Below, piece by piece: positions 17,237-23,781 of a stretch of DNA of 32,017 nt (the first letter of the stretch is position 1; each line of letters starts with the position of its first letter). The position numbers and the translations under genes were made by a program. Below the pieces are notes generated by a model. It was not told where the DNA came from. It was given only the letters and a program-made list of their open reading frames with translations, and did no database searches. This DNA comes from Pirellulales bacterium. Lineage in GTDB: Bacteria > Planctomycetota > Planctomycetia > Pirellulales > Lacipirellulaceae. The stretch covers positions 1 through 32,017 of the forward strand of contig JADLBW010000218.1 of NCBI GenBank assembly GCA_020847515.1, written 5' to 3'.

Positions 17237-18559
17237 ATGGCGACGGCGGAAGCTATTCACCGGGGCACGGCGGGCGTCGGCGGCAGGGCAGGTTGGCTAT
17301 GGCGCCTGCGGGGAGCGGCGATTCTGGGCGCGTGGATCGCATGGTGCGGGATCGTACGGGGCGAGACGAATCCTCAGGGCGGCGAGCGAGAAGGGCGGAG
17401 TAACGTGAACAGCGATAAGACATTCGGCCAGGACGTGCAGTTCCTAAAACAGCACGTCGAGACGGTGGTGCTGAAGGACGCCGCTGGAAAAGGGCAGGCG
17501 GCCGTCGTGCCGGCGTATCAGGGACGGGTGATGACGTCGTCGGCGACCGGGGCGGAGGGGACGAGCTTCGGCTGGATCAACTACGACCGCATCAGCTCCG
17601 GAGCGAGGACGCCGCACATCAACGTGTTCGGCGGCGAGGAGCGGTTCTGGCTGGGCCCGGAGGGAGGGCAGTTCAGCATCTTCTTTGCCCCGGGCGCCCC
17701 GTTTGAATATGACGCCTGGACCACGCCGGCGGTAATCGATACGGAGCCGTTCGACGTGGTGGAGGCGAGCGACCGCAAGGCGACGTTCCGGAAGGAGACG
17801 ACGCTCGAGAATTACTCGAAGACGAAGCTGCACGTGCGGATTGATCGCTCGGTCGAGCTGATCGCGGCGGAGGAGGGCGCCAAGTCGCTGGGGGTCGAGC
17901 TGGGGGAGCTCGACTTCGTCGGCTATCGGACCAACAACAAGATCACCAATACCGGGAAGGACCCGTGGACCAAAGAGAGCGGGTTGCTGTCGATCTGGCT
18001 GCTGGGAATGTATAAGCCGGGACCGCAGACGACGGTGGTGATTCCGTTCAACGTCGGCCCGGAGGCGAAGCTGGGCCCGGTGGTGAACGACGCGTACTTC
18101 GGCAAGGCGCCCAGCGACCGGCTGGTGATCGACGAGGGCGTGATTTACTTTTCAGGCGACGGGACGTACCGCTCGAAGATCGGCGTCTCGCCGCAGCGGT
18201 CTAAGGACGTATGCGGCAGCTACGACGCGATGCGCGGCGTGCTGACAATCGTGAAGTTCAACAAACCGGGACCGAGCGTGACCGACTACGTCAATTCGAT
18301 GTGGGAGCTGCAGGAGAAGCCCTTTTCCGGCGATGCGGTGAATGCGTACAACGACGGACCGCCGAAGCCTGGCGCGAAGCCGATGGGGCCGTTCTACGAG
18401 CTGGAGTCGTCGAGCCCGGCGCTGGCGCTAAAGCCTGGCGAATCGGGGCAGCATGTGCAGGAAACGTATCACCTGCAGGGGGACAAGGCTCAGCTCGACC
18501 GCCTTGCGCGTGAAGTGCTGGGAGCTTCGCTCGAAGAGATCGCCTCTGCTTTGAAGTAG
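17237..18559 (+). CDS. DUF6786 family secreted protein
   Basis: 440 residues. A GGGAG site sits 7 bases ahead of the ATG. An N-terminal hydrophobic helix (AAILGAWIAWCGIVRG, about residues 27-42) is a signal peptide or anchor. The remainder matches what I know as DUF6786: FGQDVQFLKQHVETVVLKD, GQAAVVPAYQGRVMTSSA, SFGWINYDRI, HINVFGGEERFWLGPEGGQ, TPAVIDTEPFD and a C-terminal LKPGESGQHVQETYHLQGD. The strand-rich pattern and the GGEERFWLGPEGGQ block recall aldose-1-epimerase-like (galactose mutarotase) sandwiches; that comparison is mine and unproven. The family is frequent near glycoside hydrolases in Planctomycetota and Bacteroidota. Here it sits between an unknown secreted protein and the FucP-type transporter, where a mutarotase or sugar-binding role would make sense. 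Confidence 0.8.
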   Translation: MATAEAIHRGTAGVGGRAGWLWRLRGAAILGAWIAWCGIVRGETNPQGGEREGRSNVNSDKTFGQDVQFLKQHVETVVLKDAAGKGQAAVVPAYQGRVMTSSATGAEGTSFGWINYDRISSGARTPHINVFGGEERFWLGPEGGQFSIFFAPGAPFEYDAWTTPAVIDTEPFDVVEASDRKATFRKETTLENYSKTKLHVRIDRSVELIAAEEGAKSLGVELGELDFVGYRTNNKITNTGKDPWTKESGLLSIWLLGMYKPGPQTTVVIPFNVGPEAKLGPVVNDAYFGKAPSDRLVIDEGVIYFSGDGTYRSKIGVSPQRSKDVCGSYDAMRGVLTIVKFNKPGPSVTDYVNSMWELQEKPFSGDAVNAYNDGPPKPGAKPMGPFYELESSSPALALKPGESGQHVQETYHLQGDKAQLDRLAREVLGASLEEIASALK

Positions 18560-18664
18560 GTAAAGCTCGATGCGCGTGCGGCAGAAGGGGTCTCAGACGC
18601 CGCGTCGCGCGGCGACTGGTCGTTGTGCAAAGAATCCGTCATCGGCGCCAGAGACGCTTCCTGC

Positions 18665-18690
18665 AAGGGGCGCTGCTGGCGACGCCCTTT
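18665..18690 (+). terminator. Hairpin with T-run ahead of the sugar symporter
   Basis: AAGGGGCG (18665-18672) pairs with CGCCCTTT (18683-18690), including one G-U pair, around a 10-base loop; the T's are part of the stem and are followed by AATCG. It lies in the 161-base gap between the DUF6786 and symporter genes. It could terminate or attenuate the upstream transcript, leaving the symporter under its own promoter. The stem is short and the T-run is only three bases. Confidence 0.35.
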
Positions 18691-18720
18691 AATCGCTAGG
18701 GATACCTGGTCCATCGTTTC

Positions 18721-20136
18721 ATGGCCGCTGAAAAGAAAAGCATGTTCGTCACGGACGACGGTCAGAACCTCGTCGTCACCTTTGCGCTGGTGAGTTCGCT
18801 GTTCCTGTTGTGGGGCTTCTGCAACGGGATGATCGACGTGATGGACAAGCATTTTCAGGAGGAATTGCACCTGTCGCTGGCGCAGTCGGCCTGGGTGCAG
18901 TTCGCGCACTACCTGGGCTATTTCCTGATGGCCCTGCCGGCGGGCTGGCTGGCGATGAGGTTGGGCTATAAGGGGGGCATCATCGTCGGACTGATGATGG
19001 TGGCGGCCGGGGGCTTCTGGTTCGTGCCTGCGACGTGGATTTCCGAGGCGGCCGCAGCGGGGACGGTCGGCAAGAACACGGCCTTTGCGGCGTTTCTGGT
19101 CGGGGTTTGCGCGATCGCGAGCGGGCTGACCTTTCTGGAGACGATAGCCAACCCGTACACCACGGTGTTGGGGCACAAGCAGTATGCGGCCACGCGGATC
19201 AATCTCGCCCAATCGTGCAACGGCATCGGCTGGATCCTGGGGCCCATCGTCGGCGGCTTGTACTTCTATTCGAAGAACGAGGCGGGCGAGAGCACAGGCA
19301 GCGAAACGCTCTACATACCCTACGTTGGCGTGGGGGTCGTCGTGCTGCTGTTGGCAGTCGTCTTTTACTTCGCCCGGATGCCGGACATCAAGACCGAGGA
19401 CGACTACCACCTTGACGACGCCGACCCGAATGCATCGCACTCAATATGGAGCCATCCCCACTTCGTGCTGTCGGTGGTCGCGCAGTTTCTATACGTCGCC
19501 GCCCAGGCGGGAATCTTCAGCTTTTTCATCAACTACATGACTTCGCAAGTGCCGCCGATTCCTGCGGGCATGGAGGACGCGGTGCAGTCGCTGGCCAGCG
19601 TGCCAGGTTTTGGCTGGCTGTCGGGCATGTTCGAGATGAACAAGAGCGGCGTGCGGGTGATCAGCAATCATGGCGCCGCCAACCTGGCGTCGCTGGCGTT
19701 TATTTGCTTTCTGATCGGACGATTCAGCGGGGCGGCGTTATTGCGGAAATTTTCGGCCCACCGCATTCTTGGCCTCTACGGCGCTTTGAACGTCGTGGTC
19801 TGCGTGCTGGTGTTCGCGAAGCTGGGCTGGTTTTCGGTATTCTGCGTGTTCCTGAGCTACTTCTTCATGTCGATTATGTTTCCGACGATCTTTGCGCTGG
19901 GAATCTTCGGCTTGGGCGCCCGAGCTAAGCGGGCTTCCGCCTTCCTGGTGATGGCCATCATGGGCGGGGCCGTGTTGCCGAAGCTAATGGGCGCCGTCGC
20001 TGACAGGTACGATATGTCCCGTGCATTCATCGTGCCGCTGTTCTGCTTCGCCGTGATCGGCGCCTATGGCTACTTGTGGCCGAAGCTGGCCGGCGCCGAC
20101 AGCATGAACGGCGTCGACGTGACGAAGGGGCACTGA
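18721..20136 (+). CDS. fucP: FucP-type sugar:H+ symporter (MFS, FHS family)
   Basis: 471 residues with about 12 hydrophobic segments, an inner-membrane major facilitator. FucP features: LFLLWGFCNGMIDVMDKHFQ in helix 1 with D39 at the place of E. coli FucP D46, and LTFLETIANPYTTVLG in helix 4 with E140 at the place of E135; these acidic residues carry protons in FucP. The conserved NLAQSCNGIGWILGP follows. The periplasmic or cytoplasmic loop around residues 275-310 (VPPIPAGMEDAVQSLASVPG...) is longer than in E. coli FucP. FucP transports L-fucose, L-galactose and D-arabinose by proton symport, so the neighbouring isomerase-like protein would act on the same sugar. The gene name marks family resemblance; other FHS sugar porters carry glucose or galactose and cannot be excluded. 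Confidence 0.82.
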   Translation: MAAEKKSMFVTDDGQNLVVTFALVSSLFLLWGFCNGMIDVMDKHFQEELHLSLAQSAWVQFAHYLGYFLMALPAGWLAMRLGYKGGIIVGLMMVAAGGFWFVPATWISEAAAAGTVGKNTAFAAFLVGVCAIASGLTFLETIANPYTTVLGHKQYAATRINLAQSCNGIGWILGPIVGGLYFYSKNEAGESTGSETLYIPYVGVGVVVLLLAVVFYFARMPDIKTEDDYHLDDADPNASHSIWSHPHFVLSVVAQFLYVAAQAGIFSFFINYMTSQVPPIPAGMEDAVQSLASVPGFGWLSGMFEMNKSGVRVISNHGAANLASLAFICFLIGRFSGAALLRKFSAHRILGLYGALNVVVCVLVFAKLGWFSVFCVFLSYFFMSIMFPTIFALGIFGLGARAKRASAFLVMAIMGGAVLPKLMGAVADRYDMSRAFIVPLFCFAVIGAYGYLWPKLAGADSMNGVDVTKGH

Positions 20137-20312
20137 CGCACCGTAAGGCAGAACGGCCCGCGAAAGAACGCGAGAAAACGTGGTAGCCAACGCGGTCGGC
20201 CGGTGAGGCGTCGAATCGATCAGGCTACGCTACTTTCGACCTGGTGCTTTCGCCCATTTCGCGCATTTGGCGGGCAACTTCCGTCGTCGACCGTTTGCAA
20301 AGGCATTTCGCG

Positions 20313-22337
20313 ATGCGGCTACAGCATCTATTGGCGTTTATTTTCGCGGTTCTCTGCGCAGCGGCGACCTGTACTGCCGAGGAGCGGCCGCCGTTCGACC
20401 TGCAGTCGCCCGCGGGGCAGGTGCGCGCGGCGATTTCGCTCGATGGCGAGGGACGTCCGAGCTTTACGTTGAAATATCGCGGCCAGCAGACCGTTGCAGG
20501 CCGACTTGGCTTGGCGCTGGCCGAGGGCGGGGAGCTGCGTCAGGGTTTCAAAGTCGCCGGCATTCGCCGACGGTCCCACGACCAGACGTATTCGATTGCC
20601 GTCGGGAAGACGTCCCGAGCCCGCGACCAGCATGCGGAGCTCGTCGTTTCACTGCACGAGGCTGCCGGGCGGCGCCGCGAGCTTGACGTGGAGTTTCGCG
20701 CTTTCGACGACGGCCTGGCTTTCCGGTACGTCATTCCCGAGCAGGCGGCCCTTGGCGAGTTCGTCCTTACCGAGGAAATGACTGAGCTGCAGTTTGCCGG
20801 CGATCCTCCGACGCGGCTGCTGCCGCTGAACAGTTACACAACGTCGTACGAAAAGCATTACCAGACGCTGCCGGTTTCCAAGATCACGCCCGAGATGCTC
20901 GTCGGCCTGCCGCTGCTCATTGCTGGCGATGACGAAGCGAAAATCGCCAACGCGGGGCCGGCCCGGCCGTGGCTGGCCGTTACGGAGGCTGATCTCACTG
21001 ACTATGCCGGCATGTATCTGGCGGGCGTCGCGGAGAGGCCGGGAACGCTGGTATCGAAGCTCTCTCCGCTGCCCGGACGCGATGACGGCGCCAAGGTGCT
21101 CGGCACGGCGCCGTTTGCGACTCCGTGGCGAATCATCATGGTCGGCGACGGTCCGGGGCAACTACTTGAGTCGAACATCGTCTTCAACCTGAGCCGCCCG
21201 TGCGCGATCGACGATACGTCATGGATCAAGCCGGGCAAGACGACCTTTCCGTGGTGGAATCACTACGCGCTGGAGGGGGTCGATTTCGAGCCGGGCGTCA
21301 ACACGGCGACGATGAAGTACTACATCGACTTCTGCGCCGAGCAGGGCATTGATTACCATTCGCTCGACGGGCTCGACATCGCCTGGTACGGGGGGCCGAT
21401 CGCCCCCAGCGGTCCGACCGACGTGACGCGGGCCGCGCCCTCGATCGACATGCCGGAGCTGCTGCGCTACGCCAAGGAGAAGGGCGTGCGACTGCGGCTG
21501 TGGATGCACTGGAAGGCCCTGAAGCCGCAGATTGACGAGGCCTTCGCCACGTACGAGAGGTGGGGCATTGAAGGCGTGATGGTCGACTTCATGGACCGCG
21601 ACGATCAGGAAATGGTGCGGTTCTACCATGAGATGGCGGAAAAGGCGGCGCGACATCATCTGACCGTCACGCTGCATGGCGCCTACAAGCCGACGGGCAT
21701 GGAGCGGACGTGGCCGAACGTGCTCACGTACGAGGCGGCGCTGAACCAGGAATACAATAAGTGGGCGCCGGCCGCGGGAGGCGGAACGCCGCCGGAGCAC
21801 AATCTGGACATCGCCTTCGTGCGAATGCTCGCCGGGCCGCTGGACTATCACCAGGGCGGCATGCGCAACGTGCTAACCGAAAACTATCAGCCGCGAGACG
21901 TGGCGCCGATGGTGCAGGGGACGCGCGGGCATCAACTGGCGATGTACGTGGTCTATCAGAATCATCTGCCGATGATGGCGGATTCGCCGACGGCGTACCG
22001 CGGCCAGCCGGGCCTGGACTTCATGGTCGAGGCGCCGACGACGTGGGACGAAACGCGAGTCTTGCACGCCGAGTTGGGCCAGTGCCTGGTAATCGCCCGG
22101 CGGCAGGGCGACGCGTGGTACTTGGGAGGCATGACGGCTCAAAAGGCACAGGACCTGGAGCTGAAGCTTGAACGCCTCGGCGGCGGCCCTTACGTTGCGC
22201 AGTTGTGGCTCGACCAACCGGGCGACCCGACCATAGTGAGGAGCGAGCGTCGCGCGATCAGCGATGAGCACGTTCTAAAGGTCTACATGCCCCGCGAGGG
22301 GGGCTTCGTCGCCCGTTTGACGAAGGGGGCGCCGTGA
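20313..22337 (+). CDS. GH97 glycoside hydrolase, probably retaining alpha-galactosidase-like subtype
   Basis: 674 residues from ATG 20313, chosen because it opens with a clean signal peptide (MRLQHLLAFIFAVLCAAATC) and has AAAGG about 10 bases upstream; extension to 20244 adds a leader with no signal. Residues about 25-280 are the GH97 N-terminal beta-supersandwich (LQSPAGQVRAAISLDGEGRP; GLAFRYVIPEQ). The catalytic barrel follows: WNHYALEGVDFEPGVNTATM, GIDYHSLDGLDIAWYG, RLRLWMHW, GVMVDFMDRDDQ and LHGAYKPTGMERTWPNVLTY. GH97 splits into inverting enzymes with Glu bases and retaining enzymes with an Asp nucleophile. D425 in VDFMDRDDQ fits the retaining Asp, and E474 or E480 (YEAALNQE) is the acid/base candidate. 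Activity is expected on alpha-galactosides or alpha-glucosides in the periplasm. It closes the + strand sugar locus. Confidence 0.88.
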   Translation: MRLQHLLAFIFAVLCAAATCTAEERPPFDLQSPAGQVRAAISLDGEGRPSFTLKYRGQQTVAGRLGLALAEGGELRQGFKVAGIRRRSHDQTYSIAVGKTSRARDQHAELVVSLHEAAGRRRELDVEFRAFDDGLAFRYVIPEQAALGEFVLTEEMTELQFAGDPPTRLLPLNSYTTSYEKHYQTLPVSKITPEMLVGLPLLIAGDDEAKIANAGPARPWLAVTEADLTDYAGMYLAGVAERPGTLVSKLSPLPGRDDGAKVLGTAPFATPWRIIMVGDGPGQLLESNIVFNLSRPCAIDDTSWIKPGKTTFPWWNHYALEGVDFEPGVNTATMKYYIDFCAEQGIDYHSLDGLDIAWYGGPIAPSGPTDVTRAAPSIDMPELLRYAKEKGVRLRLWMHWKALKPQIDEAFATYERWGIEGVMVDFMDRDDQEMVRFYHEMAEKAARHHLTVTLHGAYKPTGMERTWPNVLTYEAALNQEYNKWAPAAGGGTPPEHNLDIAFVRMLAGPLDYHQGGMRNVLTENYQPRDVAPMVQGTRGHQLAMYVVYQNHLPMMADSPTAYRGQPGLDFMVEAPTTWDETRVLHAELGQCLVIARRQGDAWYLGGMTAQKAQDLELKLERLGGGPYVAQLWLDQPGDPTIVRSERRAISDEHVLKVYMPREGGFVARLTKGAP

Positions 22338-22347
22338 ACGGGAGCGC

Positions 22348-22379
22348 GCACGGTTGCCGCTGGTGCTATTGAACCGTGC
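22348..22379. terminator. Hairpin between convergent GH97 and OmpH-like genes
   Basis: GCACGGTT (22348-22355) and AACCGTGC (22372-22379) are perfect complements around 16 bases. The left arm begins 11 bases after the GH97 stop; the right arm lies inside the last codons of the opposing gene. Its position between convergent genes fits a shared terminator, but there is no T-run on either strand. Confidence 0.35.
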
Positions 22380-22974
22380 TCGCGGGCTGGGGCGGCGGGG
22401 CAGGGGCCGTGACGGCGGGGTCATGGGGCGCTTCGCGCGTCGACTTCAGTTCGGCTACGACGGCCTCGGTGATGTCGACCGCGGGGGCGAAGTCGTATAA
22501 GACGCTGTCGTTTTTTGTGACGATTACCGACAACCCGCGACTTTCGGCGATGCGCCGGGCCGTCGGTTTGATCTCTTCGCGGAACTGGGCGACCAGTTGG
22601 GCTCGATGCCGCTGGAGGTCGAGCTCGGCTTGCTGCTTGACCTTGTTGAGATTGGCGGTCGCCTGCTGTTGCCAATTGGCCAGCGTTACTTCGCTCTGCT
22701 GGGGCGGCGCCTCGGTAAGCGTCTTTTTTCGCTCTTCGATTTGCTGGTTATAGGATTTCGCCAGATCAATGAGCTTCTGGCTCAGCGAAGATTGCCGTTG
22801 GGCGATCGAATCGACGATCTGCTTGTCGCTGCCCAGGCGATGAGCGATGGCGTCGAGGTCGATCACAGCTACGGCGCCGACGGCCGCAGAATCGACGGCG
22901 GCATTTCTGCTGCAGCCGAAAGAGGCACAGACGGCCACACAGGCGACGGTTGCCAGCAGCCGGAGGGGACGCAT
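22366..22974 (-). CDS. OmpH/Skp-like periplasmic chaperone protein
   Basis: 202 residues from the ATG at 22974, picked because GAGGAA lies 8 bases ahead; a second ATG five codons upstream (22989) has no such site. The N-terminus MRPLRLLATVACVAVCASFGC is a signal, perhaps with a weak lipobox at the last cysteine. The body has the OmpH/Skp pattern: a short strand VAVIDLDAIAHRLG, a long charged helix rich in Gln, Lys and Glu (about residues 55-135) expected to form a coiled coil, and a closing VIVTKNDSVLYDFAPAVDIT strand with EAVVAELK. The last 20 residues are Pro/Ala-rich, beyond the usual Skp length. Skp-type proteins hold outer-membrane proteins in the periplasm. This gene lies directly upstream of, and divergent from, a large predicted outer-membrane barrel, which is suggestive context. 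It faces the sugar locus and is not part of it. Confidence 0.8.
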   Translation of the reverse strand: MRPLRLLATVACVAVCASFGCSRNAAVDSAAVGAVAVIDLDAIAHRLGSDKQIVDSIAQRQSSLSQKLIDLAKSYNQQIEERKKTLTEAPPQQSEVTLANWQQQATANLNKVKQQAELDLQRHRAQLVAQFREEIKPTARRIAESRGLSVIVTKNDSVLYDFAPAVDITEAVVAELKSTREAPHDPAVTAPAPPPQPASTVQ

Positions 22975-23245
22975 CTTCGGGTTCCTCATGTTGATTAAGT
23001 GCCGGACTGTACCGGTCGAAAGTCGGCGCCGGGAGGCCTGACAGATTGCGACCGGTCGGGGCAGCCATCCCTGGTAAGGCAATGGCGCGGGCATCGAGGG
23101 CAGCGAAGGATAGGTGAAATCCGGTCGCCGCGGCAGGCCATTTTTCTTGCGGCAACGAGTTGTCTACTGCTCATCACGCTATTGCGCTTGTTTGTGCGGA
23201 GGCGAACCGGACCAGGGCGGCGCGTCATAAGGCAGCCAGGTGCGA

Positions 23246-23531
23246 GTTGAAGAGAGGAACAGAAGGTAACGGAGAAAACAGAGGTGACAATTAATGAGAA
23301 CTGCGCCGCCAATCAATCGCGTCTGGCTGACGGCTGTCGGCTGGCGGTAAGAGGGGAAACTGCTCCCGGGGCCGCTAGCCGATGGCCGAGAGCCGACAGA
23401 CCGATGCACAGCGGTCCATTAGCCGCGCAGGACTCAATAGAACGGAACAACCGGTATTTCGCGGCATGCGAATTCTCTTTCAGCCGCACTACTGCTCTGT
23501 TCTCTGTTATCTCTGCTCCCTCCTGTTGAAC
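23246..23531. repeat. Composite inverted repeat enclosing heptamer-arm copy C
   Basis: A purine-rich left arm (23246-23290, with AGAGGAACAGAAGGTAACGG) is roughly complementary to a pyrimidine-rich right arm (23491-23531, with CTGTTCTCTGTTATCTCTGC). They flank the element at 23292-23439. This fills the centre of an 807-base stretch without genes (22975-23781). The first 270 bases of that stretch show nothing clear; the last 80 hold a leader of unknown structure before the next gene. The imperfect arms suggest a nested insertion or a large folded transcript. Confidence 0.5.
23292..23439. repeat. Heptamer-arm palindromic element, copy C
   Basis: Left units GGCTGAC, GGCTGTC, GGCTGGC (23325-23345); right units GCCGCTA, GCCGATG, GCCGAGA, GCCGACA (23371-23398). 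Ends are TAATGAGAACTGCG (23292-23305) and CGCAGGACTCAATA (23426-23439), matching as inverted repeats at 11 of 14 positions. The right end ACAGCGG-TCCATTAGCCGCGC closely matches copies A and D. Confidence 0.7.
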
Positions 23532-23620
23532 AGCTTCGGCATGCGGCTGTGTTATGCGGGCGCCGGCACTGCTGGCAGGCGGAGGGCGGTTCGGGCGCCC
23601 GAAGGGGTGGTGCAACCGGC

Positions 23621-23701
23621 AAAGTCGGCAGAATCGGCCTACTTGGGCTATTGCTGCTGGTCCGTGGCGCCGATAGAGAGCCAGTAAGCTATGCCGACTT
23701 T
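23621..23701 (+). promoter_or_regulatory. Structured leader candidate upstream of the large outer-membrane protein gene
   Basis: AAAGTCGGCA (23621-23630) and TGCCGACTTT (23692-23701) pair perfectly over 10 bases. A second pair, ATCGGC (23633-23638) with GCCGAT (23669-23674), nests inside. The structure ends 80 bases before the GTG start of the next gene, so if transcribed it would lie in the 5' leader. It may be a regulatory RNA structure or an operator-like palindrome. I do not recognise a known riboswitch. Confidence 0.4.
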
Positions 23702-23781
23702 TCGGTTTGTGAGGATCGTGCGGGCGCATTTGGGCGTCGGCGGCGGCTATAGCTCCCCATGACAGGGCAAAGGAGTCCGTC

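Noticed and set aside
8549-22337. A Bacteroidetes-style polysaccharide utilisation locus with SusC/SusD
   Set aside because: No TonB-dependent receptor, SusD-like lipoprotein or regulator is present; uptake appears to rely on an MFS symporter.
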